Source: Bacteriovoracales bacterium
GTDB taxonomy: Bacteria > Bdellovibrionota > Bacteriovoracia > Bacteriovoracales > Bacteriovoracaceae
NCBI GenBank assembly: GCA_030149295.1
Contig: JASBRV010000078.1
Coordinates: 33,776-97,775, forward strand
DNA length: 64,000 bases
Direction: 5' to 3'
Shown here: positions 56,284 through 64,000 of the stretch, one piece after another
Position numbering within the stretch: position 1 is the first letter of the stretch
Layout: every line of letters starts with the position of its first letter
Notes under the pieces: generated by a model
What the model was told of the DNA's origin: nothing
Seen by the model: the letters and a program-made list of their open reading frames with translations, nothing else
Database searches by the model: none
Position numbers and translations under genes: made by a program

Positions 56284-57200
56284 AAAACTTATCTATCATT
56301 ATCCCCATTTATCAAAACGAGAAAAATATACCGGAACTTTTTGAAGCCTTGAGTAAGGTTGAGAATAACTTCGAATTTATTTTTGTCGATGATGGATCAA
56401 GAGACTCCTCTTTGTCCCAATTAGAAGAGCATCTCAAAAAAAAATCTCTTTCCCAAATGAAGATCGTAAAATTGACGAAGAACTTTGGTCAGATCCCTGC
56501 TATCTATGCGGGCTTAAGAGAGAGCACTCATGAATATAAATGCATACTCTCTGCTGATCTTCAAGATGACCCTGAGCTCATCCTCAATATGCTTAATGAA
56601 GCTAATGTCGATTATCCCCTCGTTATTGCAGAGAGAAGGAGTCGATCTGATGGCCTTTTCAATAAAATACTCTCCAAGTTTTTTTATTTTGCGATGAGAA
56701 AGGTTATCAATCCCAATTATCCTATTGGCGGCTACGACTACTGCCTCTTTCACCAAAAAGTCTACGATGAGCTCTTAAAGTTTGAACAAAAAAATGCCCA
56801 TATATTTGTTATTCTTCTTTGGCTTGGTTTCAAATACAAATCAATTCAATACGAAAGAAAAAAGAGGAAAAAGGGAAAGTCTCAATGGACCTTTTCAATG
56901 AAACTCAAGCTCTTCTTGGATACGATGATTGGTTTTTCTTCTTTTCCTATGAGAATCATTAGCTTAACTGGTGTCTTCATCTCTGGTCTGGGGTTTTTGG
57001 TGATAATTGCCAGTATTTACAGATATCTTCTTTACGGAAATCCTATTACTGGTTGGACCTCATTAATTGTCTCCCTTTGGCTCATTGGTGGCCTCATCCT
57101 AATTACCCTCGGTGTTTTGGGAGAATATCTGTGGCGATCCTTTGATGCATCAAGAGAGAGACAAATTTTTGTTATCGACAAAGTCATTTCCCAAAAATGA
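56280..57200 (+). CDS. GT2 polyprenyl-phosphate glycosyltransferase (ArnC/DPM1-like)
   Basis: 306 aa from the TTG at 56280, which overlaps the stop of the radical SAM gene. A GT-A domain shows VDDGS (36-40) and the DLQDD metal motif (93-97), followed by QWTFSMKLKLFLD and two C-terminal membrane helices (LTGVFISGLGFLVIIASIY, LIVSLWLIGGLILITLGVLG). ArnC-like enzymes load a sugar from a nucleotide donor onto undecaprenyl phosphate, which would supply the GT-C proteins nearby. Confidence 0.93.
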   Translation: MKNLSIIIPIYQNEKNIPELFEALSKVENNFEFIFVDDGSRDSSLSQLEEHLKKKSLSQMKIVKLTKNFGQIPAIYAGLRESTHEYKCILSADLQDDPELILNMLNEANVDYPLVIAERRSRSDGLFNKILSKFFYFAMRKVINPNYPIGGYDYCLFHQKVYDELLKFEQKNAHIFVILLWLGFKYKSIQYERKKRKKGKSQWTFSMKLKLFLDTMIGFSSFPMRIISLTGVFISGLGFLVIIASIYRYLLYGNPITGWTSLIVSLWLIGGLILITLGVLGEYLWRSFDASRERQIFVIDKVISQK

Positions 57201-57889
57201 AAAAAGTGGCCATCTCTCAATCCAATTATATTCCATGGAAAGGTTATTTTGATCTCATCAAAAGAGTCGATGAATTTGTCATCTATGATGAAATGCAATA
57301 CACCAAAAATGATTGGAGAAACCGAAACCAAATCAAATATGAGGGAGGTTTAAAATGGTTAACCATCCCTGTAAAAACCACAGGTCGCTTTAAACAAAAG
57401 ATCAATGAAACATTTGCTCTAGATAATCAATGGAGACAATCACACTGGGACTCCATAAAGCAATCCTACCGAAAAGCTCCCTTCTTTAAAAATTACGAGC
57501 CTCTTTTCAAAGAGCTTTACCTAGGATCCTCAGAGCAAAACCTCTCTCAAATTAATATTCGCTTCCTAAAAGAAATACTCTCACTTTTAGAAATTGATAC
57601 TAAGATTTCTTATTCAAAAGATTTTAAATTAAAAGAAGATAGAATTGAGCGACTTATTCATATTTGCCATGAACTCAAGGCTGACATTTACCTCTCTTCT
57701 TCAACAGCGAAAAATTATGTGTCAGAAGAAAGTTTTAAAGGATCTGGTATCCAAGTTGAGTGGCTTTATTTTCGCGACTATCCCAAATATGAGCAACTTT
57801 ATGGAGTATTTACTCATCATGTTTCTATTCTTGATTTAATTTTTCATGAAGGTCCCAATGCAAAGACCTTCATTGAATCGGCGGAATAA
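57197..57889 (+). CDS. WbqC-family protein
   Basis: 230 aa, cytoplasmic. The family signature is complete: SQSNYIPWKGYFDLI at the start, DEMQYTKNDWRNRNQIK, WLTIPVK, and SILDLIFHEGP near the end. WbqC proteins are found in O-antigen and other surface-glycan loci; their reaction is not established as far as I know. The start overlaps the GT2 stop as ATGA, and the 3' end overlaps the convergent GT-C gene by 20 bases. Confidence 0.95.
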   Translation: MKKVAISQSNYIPWKGYFDLIKRVDEFVIYDEMQYTKNDWRNRNQIKYEGGLKWLTIPVKTTGRFKQKINETFALDNQWRQSHWDSIKQSYRKAPFFKNYEPLFKELYLGSSEQNLSQINIRFLKEILSLLEIDTKISYSKDFKLKEDRIERLIHICHELKADIYLSSSTAKNYVSEESFKGSGIQVEWLYFRDYPKYEQLYGVFTHHVSILDLIFHEGPNAKTFIESAE

Positions 57890-59507
57890 AGGGCTGCATA
57901 GGATGAATAAATAAGTAGGGTACATTCTTAGCCCTAGGGCCAAGCCACAAAAGGGAGACCTCAGCCCCCTCTTTTTTATATGAATGATTTCCTACATCTA
58001 AGACAACAATACTATCGTTGATCTCTTTGTCATCAATCTTCACTTTACTTTGATTAGGCTTTCTTATGACTTTATATCTCCCTTTTTTATAGATATGAAA
58101 ATCCCCTGCTTTATTCTTTAAATTAGTGCCCAGAATATACATATACTGGCCAATCTTTACATAGCGCTCGACAAGGACTTTTAAATCTTCTTCTCTGAGC
58201 CAGCTCCAGCGATAATTGGTAATAGCGACCTCTGGAAGTCGATCCTTAATAGCATCAGAGAAATATCCCAACTCCCCCTTGAGGTACTTTGGCATTTCGG
58301 CATAGTAAAGCGCCCACTTTTTCCGGGTAGGAGGTCTCGTGGCGACGATCCCCATAGCATCAACAATTCGACTATCTTTGTTAGTTAATAATTCAGCCGT
58401 TTTAATATAATCCAACTGAAAGGCATTCGAGTATTTCAAATAATAATCTTTACCAGCAGAGAGCATTAAAATGAGAAGATTAACTCCTACAAGAAAGAGA
58501 CATATCTGCTTACGTTCTTCTATCCATGTAGCCTTTAAGTGATAGGAGATAAAAATCAAAATGGATGATAAATAAACAATGATATTATAGCGAAAAGGAA
58601 CAGGGCTTATAAAGAGAAGAACTGTAAACAATAGGACTATCCCTCCCGTAAACAGAGTCCCCAGGTCCTTTTTCCCTTTCCAGCAACAAAAAAGAAAAGC
58701 GAGTAAAGTTAAAGGTGTCGTATAAAGAAGATCTTTATAAATCTCGGTCGGCCAAAAGTTTCTTTCATATTGACTTTGAACAAAGAGATCTTTGTAGACA
58801 TGGATAAAGTCTCCCAAGTGACCGCTAAAATAAAGAACTGAAATTCCAAAGAAGCTAAAGACTAAATAGCCCAAAGAGTAATAGGCCATTGAACGATAGC
58901 GCTTTTTCAAAACAAGGCATAAATAAATCAGACCACTTAGAGGAATTGAATAGACAAGTCCCTTGTAAGCAGCTTGCCCCATAAACCCCATACTCAGCCC
59001 TGATAAAAAAACCAGAAGGTAATTCTCATCGACCTCATTTAAAGACTTTAAAAAAAAATAACAAAAAATTCCCAGAGCGAGCATGAGATAGACCTCATGC
59101 CTTATTTCAATCCCAAGACGCCATAGGGGATATTGGGTTAAAAAAAAGATCAAAACCATGAATTTGGCAAAGTAAGTCTCCTTTTTAAGAGAAAAATTCG
59201 CCATGATAAAAATACTAGAAAGGAGAATAAACAGTGAAAACAGGCGTAAAAACTTTAAAATATTCTCTGAGGACTCCAGTTGATTGGTTACAAAAGAAAG
59301 AAGAACCATATAGAATTGAATATAGATAATTTCCCTCAATTCTTTAGGAAAGTTCAACATATTGATTGATTTTGACAAGACGAACTCGTCAGGTTGAAAA
59401 TGTCTATTAACCGAGTATTGAGAGCCTAAAACAAAAATAAATGCCATAAGTAATAGGACGGTAAGCAGACGTAGAAATTGGTGAAATTCTTCTTTTGATT
59501 TATTCAT
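57870..59507 (-). CDS. multi-pass membrane protein, GT-C glycosyltransferase candidate
   Basis: 545 aa from the ATG at 59507 (a TTG at 59549 would add 14 residues; neither has a clear ribosome site). About ten membrane helices are followed by a soluble C-terminal part of about 180 residues. HFQPDEFVLSK in the first periplasmic loop provides the DE motif of GT-C enzymes, and RLGIEIRHEVYLML follows at the expected loop. It may transfer the sugar that the neighbouring GT2 loads onto the carrier lipid. Confidence 0.78.
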   Translation of the reverse strand: MNKSKEEFHQFLRLLTVLLLMAFIFVLGSQYSVNRHFQPDEFVLSKSINMLNFPKELREIIYIQFYMVLLSFVTNQLESSENILKFLRLFSLFILLSSIFIMANFSLKKETYFAKFMVLIFFLTQYPLWRLGIEIRHEVYLMLALGIFCYFFLKSLNEVDENYLLVFLSGLSMGFMGQAAYKGLVYSIPLSGLIYLCLVLKKRYRSMAYYSLGYLVFSFFGISVLYFSGHLGDFIHVYKDLFVQSQYERNFWPTEIYKDLLYTTPLTLLAFLFCCWKGKKDLGTLFTGGIVLLFTVLLFISPVPFRYNIIVYLSSILIFISYHLKATWIEERKQICLFLVGVNLLILMLSAGKDYYLKYSNAFQLDYIKTAELLTNKDSRIVDAMGIVATRPPTRKKWALYYAEMPKYLKGELGYFSDAIKDRLPEVAITNYRWSWLREEDLKVLVERYVKIGQYMYILGTNLKNKAGDFHIYKKGRYKVIRKPNQSKVKIDDKEINDSIVVLDVGNHSYKKEGAEVSLLWLGPRAKNVPYLFIHPMQPFIPPIQ

Positions 59508-59556
59508 CGGAACATAGACAATTTTAGGTGGTTGATAGTTTTGTGACAATGATTAT

Positions 59557-60159
59557 ATGAACATTAAAAGTATTCTAAATTCCTCACAAATCTTTAACCT
59601 CTTCGAGAAGATCATCGGTGGGCACCGTGGTTATTCTTCTTTCTCTAAGGAATTTGTCCAAATCAAAAACAAAGAGTCTATTTTAGATGTAGGCTGCGGC
59701 ACCGGAAATCTCTACCCCTATTTAAAAGATGCCTCCTATCTTGGCTTCGATCCCAATAGTAAATACATCCTAGATGCTAAAAAGAGATACCCTCAAGGTG
59801 AATTTCTCAACACAGATGTGGCAAATTTTCTTAAGATAGAGAGACAAAGAAAATTTGATAAGATCGTCATTTATGGAGTGCTTCATCATTTATCAAATCA
59901 TGCTATTGAAGACATTACCCAACTTATTAAAGAAAGACTTGGTCCTCAAGGCTCCTTTTATAGTATTGACCCTGTACTATGTGAAAACCAGTCGGCTCTA
60001 GCAAGATTTGTTGTCAAAAATGATCGAGGACAGTTTGTGAGAACCAAGGACGAATACCTCTCCCTTTTTAGGGATCATTTTGATGTAGAAGCCACAATTC
60101 GTCATGATTATATAAACCTTCCAACCTCTCTTTGTCTCATAAGAGGCCAGCTCAAATAA
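59557..60159 (+). CDS. class I SAM-dependent methyltransferase
   Basis: 200 aa. ILDVGCGTGNLYPYL near residues 42-56 is motif I; YLGFDPNSKYI is motif II and KIVIYGVLHHLS motif IV. It resembles small methyltransferases found in glycan clusters, so methylation of a sugar is a reasonable guess. It is divergent from the GT-C gene at 57870 and ends in a convergent terminator-like hairpin. Confidence 0.88.
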   Translation: MNIKSILNSSQIFNLFEKIIGGHRGYSSFSKEFVQIKNKESILDVGCGTGNLYPYLKDASYLGFDPNSKYILDAKKRYPQGEFLNTDVANFLKIERQRKFDKIVIYGVLHHLSNHAIEDITQLIKERLGPQGSFYSIDPVLCENQSALARFVVKNDRGQFVRTKDEYLSLFRDHFDVEATIRHDYINLPTSLCLIRGQLK

Positions 60160-60190
60160 AAAGGTGCGTTTACAATAGTCAGTGCCTTTT
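60159..60190 (+). terminator. weak terminator hairpin between convergent genes
   Basis: AAAAGGTGC (60159-60167) can pair with GTGCCTTTT (60182-60190) through nine pairs including two G-U, around a 14-base loop. The start AAGGTGCG matches the beginning of the dispersed repeat at 8413 and 21937. Confidence 0.45.
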
Positions 60191-60204
60191 CCCGACCTTA
60201 GACA

Positions 60205-60591
60205 TTAGGACTCTCTGTAGTTACTTGAGACATACTGACATAAGTCATCGATATCTAATTTATCAAAAATAGGAAAAAAAATCTTTTCCTCTCTCATTTT
60301 ACGAGTCGCAATCGTCGGCATAGAGGATAAAAGGATGAGGTTTAAATTCATGTTTGATTTTTGTAGGAGGATTCTATAAAGCTCTATCGCATTAGTCTGA
60401 GGTAATTCAAATTTAGAGATAATAAGATCTGGTCGAGGTGGCTTTTCAATAAGGTTTAAAACCTCATCAGGGTGACAAACTTGTTCACATTGAAAGCCAA
60501 GAGAGGTCATAATTTCACAAATAACACCACCGTACTCTCTGCAATCATCAATGAAGAGCAAACTCTTTTCTCTTACCTTTTTTGCCTTCAC
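60205..60591 (-). CDS. pseudo-receiver protein (response-regulator fold without phosphoacceptor)
   Basis: 128 aa starting at GTG with GAGG seven bases upstream. LLFIDDCREYGG supplies the acidic pocket of a receiver domain, and ILLSSMP and IFDKLD the Thr/Ser and Lys positions. However, DLIISKFELP has Lys where the phosphorylated Asp should be. It may work by binding rather than phosphorylation. It lies four bases after the stop of the HTH gene and is probably co-translated. Confidence 0.75.
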   Translation of the reverse strand: MKAKKVREKSLLFIDDCREYGGVICEIMTSLGFQCEQVCHPDEVLNLIEKPPRPDLIISKFELPQTNAIELYRILLQKSNMNLNLILLSSMPTIATRKMREEKIFFPIFDKLDIDDLCQYVSSNYRES

Positions 60592-60595
60592 TATT

Positions 60596-61204
60596 TCACC
60601 TCAAAATTAAAAAAAGAGTCTCCAAACCTATACTTCCCTCTCCAGATTCTATTCTTTGAACTTGTCTAAGAGAGACTCCTGTTTTTTTGGAAAACTCTTC
60701 TTGGGTCAAGGAATGGTCTTTCCTTGTATTCCTTACGTATTGTGAGAGTTGCTTTAGATACTCTTGATCAGAAAGATTCAAAACTTCAATTTTAGCAGCA
60801 ATCTCCCGAAAAATATTTTGATGATCTTGTCTTTTACTTTGATGATAAACACCCTCTATCACTTTTATAAAATTATCTTTCGTTGGCAATGTGGACAGAA
60901 ATCCTGTGGGATAGAAATCTATTTTTTGACAAAAATCCATTATGGTTCTGGATTCATCTGACAAGAGAATCAAGTGATGTCCATTAAGTTTTGTTAACTT
61001 CGCAAGCGCCTGATTTAAGCCTTTATATTTTCGTTCTTGAAAATGAAAAAGGATGAGATGAGCAGGCATCTCTGCTGTAAAGTTTAAAAGGTCAATCTCA
61101 TCAGTTATGACTTGTGACAATTGAAGATTACTCTCCAATAAAAATCCAAGGACCCTTTCTCTTATAAGTGGCTCATCAATGGCCACAGCAATTTTTAACA
61201 GCAT
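60596..61204 (-). CDS. pseudo-receiver fused to XRE-type HTH regulator
   Basis: 202 aa. The first 120 residues look like a degenerate receiver (KIAVAIDEPLIRERVLGFL; LILFHFQE has His in place of the acceptor Asp; HLILLSDES; GFLSTLPTKDNFIKVIEGVY). Residues 150-202 are a helix-turn-helix: LSQYVRNTRKDHSLTQEEFSKKTGVSLRQVQ, then RIESGEGSIGLETL. It likely binds DNA. The ATG at 61204 sits six bases after a -10 box, so the mRNA appears leaderless. Confidence 0.8.
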   Translation of the reverse strand: MLLKIAVAIDEPLIRERVLGFLLESNLQLSQVITDEIDLLNFTAEMPAHLILFHFQERKYKGLNQALAKLTKLNGHHLILLSDESRTIMDFCQKIDFYPTGFLSTLPTKDNFIKVIEGVYHQSKRQDHQNIFREIAAKIEVLNLSDQEYLKQLSQYVRNTRKDHSLTQEEFSKKTGVSLRQVQRIESGEGSIGLETLFLILR

Positions 61205-61210
61205 TTATTT

Positions 61211-61238
61211 AGTATACATTTTCATTGAGGGCTAACAA
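61211..61238 (-). promoter_or_regulatory. sigma70-type promoter of the HTH gene, leaderless spacing
   Basis: On the minus strand TTGTTA (61238-61233), a 16-base spacer and TATACT (61216-61211) precede the ATG at 61204 by six bases. No ribosome site is present. Confidence 0.55.
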
Positions 61239-61307
61239 GAGCACGCCATATTTGGCGGATTTTCTTGAAAAAGAGCGCATAGCTTTTCGTAGTTTATGGA
61301 GAAGGAC

Positions 61308-61694
61308 TTATTTTTGCGCAATTTGACACGGGTCACCAATAATAAAAGCATAAATCACGGGTAAAAACTCATAAGTTCGCGCCTTACCGGGAGCCCACAA
61401 AATAGGTAAACTCATAGGATATTGTAAGCTCGCCTGTTGGGGGTTTTTGCCAATGAAAAGCTGCCAAAATTCTTTGTCTTTAACCCCCGCTTTTTCTAGC
61501 AAAAAGACAAATTCTTCTCGTGTGGGATAATGGTGATGAACGCTACAATAGGTCTCAAGCTCTGCCAAAACTCCTCTTAATAAGCTGAGACTCCTTGAAT
61601 CTTCCATGTAGAGATGCCTTACAAATACGACACAAATGAGAAGAAAGAAAAGTATAGAAGTTTTCACAACTCGTAAGAGTGTATTCCTTTTCAT
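61308..61694 (-). CDS. small membrane-anchored hypothetical protein
   Basis: 128 aa, AGAAGG ribosome site. One N-terminal membrane helix (TSILFFLLICVVFVRHLY) then a soluble domain with YCSVHHHYPTREEF and PQQASLQYPMSLPILW, a layout reminiscent of pseudopilin-like or type II secretion minor proteins. The family is not recognised. It is divergent from the histidine kinase gene, with only 47 bases between starts. Confidence 0.75.
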   Translation of the reverse strand: MKRNTLLRVVKTSILFFLLICVVFVRHLYMEDSRSLSLLRGVLAELETYCSVHHHYPTREEFVFLLEKAGVKDKEFWQLFIGKNPQQASLQYPMSLPILWAPGKARTYEFLPVIYAFIIGDPCQIAQK

Positions 61695-61704
61695 AAAATC
61701 CTTC

Positions 61705-61733
61705 TTGTCTGTTTGCTGATTTACTCAGATAAT
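61705..61733 (+). promoter_or_regulatory. sigma70-type promoter of the histidine kinase gene, leaderless spacing
   Basis: TTGTCT (61705-61710), a 17-base spacer and GATAAT (61728-61733) end eight bases before the ATG at 61742. There is no Shine-Dalgarno sequence. Confidence 0.55.
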
Positions 61734-61741
61734 TTTCCCTC

Positions 61742-63433
61742 ATGAAAAATTACCTTCAATCAGCTTCTTTCATCACTTTACTGATGGGAATCACATTAGC
61801 ACTCTTAAGTTTGACCTTTTCCCTTGAAAAAGAAAATCTTAAAATCCAAAACTTATCACTTGAGAAAACTCTTGAGATAAAAGAAGCCATTTCGAGAGAG
61901 TTGCTCATTTCACAAAATGTTTTACGCGGAGTTGAGGGCCTTTTCCACTCAAGCAACTATGTTAGTCGTAAAGAGTTTCAATTGTTTTGCAGAAACTCCA
62001 TCCATGATGAAGCTCAAATTCAACTCATTGAATGGCAACCCAAAGTTTCATCAAAAGAAAGAAGGCGCATAGAGAAATTAGTAGAGCAGGATGGCTTTAA
62101 AGGCTTTCAATTTTTTGAAATCAATAAAGATAATAAAGAAGTTCCGGCAAAGAAGAGAGATTTTCACTTTCCCGTTCTTTATTCTTACTCCCCTATTTCC
62201 AAAAAGCAGGCAATAGGCCTGGACTTGGCTTTTTCTCCGGAAAGGATGGAATCAAAGTTTATTTCTATGAAGACTGGAAAACCATCCATCAGTGAAACTT
62301 TTAACGTCATCTTAAAAGGAAAAACGGAGCGACTCCCTGGTTTTGCTGTCACCAAATCTATTTTTAAAGACTCTTCTGTTTCATCAGCAATGACCCTAGA
62401 ACCCTTAAGGGGCTTTGTTGCAGCTGTCATCTATGTAAAAGACTTTTTCACCCCGATTAGTAATAATGAAAGCCTTCAAGATTTCCAATTTCAAGTTCAT
62501 GATGTTTTCGATGACAATAAGCTCATCTATTCAACTTATGAGACAACACAAGAAAATGGTGATTATCAAACATCACTTTCTTTTGATGTTGGAGCACGAG
62601 AGTGGAAACTCACAGTTTCTCCCAAACAAGACTTTATTCTAGGAGAAAGGTCTTCTCTCCCTTATATTGTATCTAGTTTAATTTTCCTTCTCTCTTTAAC
62701 CCTCTCTTTTTACTTTTTCCTTAAAGTAAAAGACAATATAAAATTCCAATCATATCAGAGACAAATCCAGCAAAAGCAAAAACTAGAATCTCTTGGTGTT
62801 TTAGTGAGCGGTATTGCCCATGAATTTAATAATATTCTCCACTGTATAACCCTTGCCACCGAAAGGCTAAGTGATTCTCCAACGAAAGATGATGTAGAGG
62901 AAAGTCGCAAAATTGCCCTAGATTACTGTCAAAAAGGTGAAGCCTTAGTACGCCAAATTCTAAGTTTTGCCAGAAAAGACACTGGAAGCTATCAAGAGGT
63001 TCTCCCTTCAAAAGAAATAAAAGAAGTCTTAAACTTAATGGGAACAACCTTTGGAAAAGAGATTCACTTTGAAACCAATCTTCAAGAGGATGGTGATAGG
63101 CCTCTCATGATGAATCCTGGCCACATCTCCCAAATCCTTTTTAATCTTATCAACAATTCTGTGCATGCTCTTGAGAATAAAGGTACGATCATCATTACCT
63201 ATCAGGTCAATCAAGAGAATAGATCTCTTGCTGTTAAGGACCATGGCCATGGTATGAGACAGGAGGTTATTGATCGTATCTTCGATCCTTTTTTTTCAAC
63301 AAAGGCCATCAATGAGGGAACTGGACTAGGTATGTCTGTCATTTATGGCATTGTAAAGTCCTATCAAGGTCAGATTGAGGTATTCTCCCAACCTCAAAAA
63401 GGAACAGAAATCAAAATTACTTTTCCTTTATAA
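61742..63433 (+). CDS. CHASE-domain sensor histidine kinase
   Basis: 563 aa. An N-terminal membrane helix, a periplasmic CHASE domain (residues about 45-290, with the typical VLRGVEGLFHSSNYVSRKEF, QLIEWQPKV and YSPISKKQAIGLDL) and a second helix at about 305-325. Then HisKA with the phosphorylated His360 in SGIAHEFNNIL and a HATPase domain with NLINNSVHAL, DHGHGM and GTGLGMSVIYG. No receiver domain is fused, and no complete response regulator lies nearby; the adjacent pseudo-receivers lack the phosphoacceptor. The sensed ligand is unknown. Confidence 0.94.
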   Translation: MKNYLQSASFITLLMGITLALLSLTFSLEKENLKIQNLSLEKTLEIKEAISRELLISQNVLRGVEGLFHSSNYVSRKEFQLFCRNSIHDEAQIQLIEWQPKVSSKERRRIEKLVEQDGFKGFQFFEINKDNKEVPAKKRDFHFPVLYSYSPISKKQAIGLDLAFSPERMESKFISMKTGKPSISETFNVILKGKTERLPGFAVTKSIFKDSSVSSAMTLEPLRGFVAAVIYVKDFFTPISNNESLQDFQFQVHDVFDDNKLIYSTYETTQENGDYQTSLSFDVGAREWKLTVSPKQDFILGERSSLPYIVSSLIFLLSLTLSFYFFLKVKDNIKFQSYQRQIQQKQKLESLGVLVSGIAHEFNNILHCITLATERLSDSPTKDDVEESRKIALDYCQKGEALVRQILSFARKDTGSYQEVLPSKEIKEVLNLMGTTFGKEIHFETNLQEDGDRPLMMNPGHISQILFNLINNSVHALENKGTIIITYQVNQENRSLAVKDHGHGMRQEVIDRIFDPFFSTKAINEGTGLGMSVIYGIVKSYQGQIEVFSQPQKGTEIKITFPL

Positions 63434-63712
63434 GTCTTCATTTCTCCATCGTTTTTATTTGATACCATCTCCATAATTATAAATCATCATTCCTCTTTAA
63501 GCTGCACTCGGAAAAGTGCTTTTCACTTTCTCAGCAAAGTCCAATTTTGAAAAGAATTGTCATGATTTAAGCATACTCTCAGTTCTTTAGTTGAACTTAC
63601 GGCAACAACCACAGCCCATTAATTCAAAGCACTTGGAGGTTTTCTCTTATGCTCTTTTATCTTTAAACCGAAAAGAAGGCACCAAAGAGAACAATCAGAA
63701 AGGGAGTCCATA
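63434..63712. other. 279-base intergenic region with a 5-codon minigene
   Basis: No long ORF on either strand. GCACT/AGTGC (63504-63519) with four T after it is a weak candidate terminator for the kinase. A strong Shine-Dalgarno GGAGG (63635-63639) lies nine bases before ATG-CTC-TTT-TAT-CTT-TAA (63649-63666), a five-residue reading frame (MLFYL). Otherwise I see nothing. Confidence 0.5.
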
Positions 63713-64000
63713 ATGAAAGCTTTTATCTCTGTTATTCTATTCGTCTTATTTGTTACGACTCCCTCTGCTCAGTCAATTTTTAAAGATGCTAAAAAACCAC
63801 GTGTGGTCTCTAGCCAAAAATTTGGCAATTACTATTACTTAAAATCAAAGCAAAAAGGCCTAGTTCTTTGTTTTCATGGAAACGGTGGAAATGGTGCCAA
63901 CTGGGCTAAAAAGACGGAAAATAAAAGGTTTCTCGATTCTCTTAAAAACGCTGGTTATGGATTTCTTTGTCCCTCTTCTCTAGGAAAAAAGTGGCACTCA
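63713..64000 (+). CDS. exported alpha/beta-hydrolase candidate (truncated by window end)
   Basis: The first 96 residues are visible, from an ATG with GGGAG upstream. The signal peptide is MKAFISVILFVLFVTTPSAQ. LVLCFHGNGGNGANW resembles the HG oxyanion-hole segment of alpha/beta hydrolases such as secreted esterases. The nucleophile and the rest lie beyond the window, so the class is provisional. Confidence 0.75.
   Translation, partial: MKAFISVILFVLFVTTPSAQSIFKDAKKPRVVSSQKFGNYYYLKSKQKGLVLCFHGNGGNGANWAKKTENKRFLDSLKNAGYGFLCPSSLGKKWHS

Noticed and set aside
61249..61260. GCCA-TATT-TGGC palindrome upstream of the HTH gene as an operator
   Set aside because: Four-base arms only, and no second copy near the other promoters of the region.

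Overview
The window reads as ordinary chromosome from an AT-rich, double-membraned (Gram-negative type) bacterium. Many products carry signal peptides or lipoboxes, and there are outer-membrane barrels, several peptidoglycan enzymes and at least three secreted hydrolases (two trypsin-like serine proteases and a phospholipase-D-like protein). Small gene gaps, frequent TTG/GTG starts and this secretome are what I would expect of Bdellovibrionota, most likely the Bacteriovoracia side. That placement is inference; there is no rRNA or other decisive marker here. I see no tRNA, rRNA, insertion sequence, prophage or CRISPR array, and no gene-free stretch longer than 300 bases.

Layout. 1-8.7 kb: end of a tRNA-dihydrouridine synthase gene, a periplasmic cyclophilin and YceI protein (minus strand), then a secreted trypsin-like protease with an eight-copy heptapeptide repeat, a TPR protein with a C-terminal winged-helix-like domain, a homologue of the tRNA-queuosine mannosyltransferase, and an M17 aminopeptidase. 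8.7-14.1 kb: TetR regulator, methyltransferase and a lipoprotein protease in one chain, then purK-purE. 14.3-20.6 kb: a SleB-like cell-wall hydrolase candidate, MltA, a large unknown secreted protein and a LysR regulator. 20.7-30.5 kb: a DUF1499 protein, two small Cys-rich exported proteins, a PilZ protein, a Tat-exported carotenoid oxygenase, envelope proteins, a DUF2817 peptidase, arsC-arsH-yjdM and a beta-propeller. 30.6-38.6 kb: a CBS protein, TolC plus RND pump without an adaptor gene, and a porin.

38.6-49.7 kb: a GT-C membrane glycosyltransferase candidate, an aminotransferase, secreted phospholipase D, an asparagine-synthetase-like enzyme without the amidotransferase cysteine, adenine deaminase, an L,D-transpeptidase-like lipoprotein and small envelope proteins. 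49.7-60.2 kb is a surface-glycan region: an LtaS-like sulfatase-fold transferase, a C1q-like anchored protein, two GT-C proteins, and the tightly overlapping operon wecE - radical SAM/SPASM - GT2 - WbqC, followed by a methyltransferase. 60.2-64 kb: two pseudo-receiver proteins (one with an HTH), a CHASE-domain histidine kinase and the start of a secreted alpha/beta-hydrolase candidate.

The most noteworthy points are the bacterial QTMAN homologue with its hairpin leader; the orphan AsnB-like enzyme preceded by a 13-codon ORF; the wecE/radical SAM/WbqC operon; twin receivers that have lost the phosphoacceptor; a recurrent leaderless-promoter arrangement; tail-to-tail overlap at nine of twelve convergent gene pairs; and an 18-bp dispersed repeat that in one copy forms a 19-bp terminator stem.
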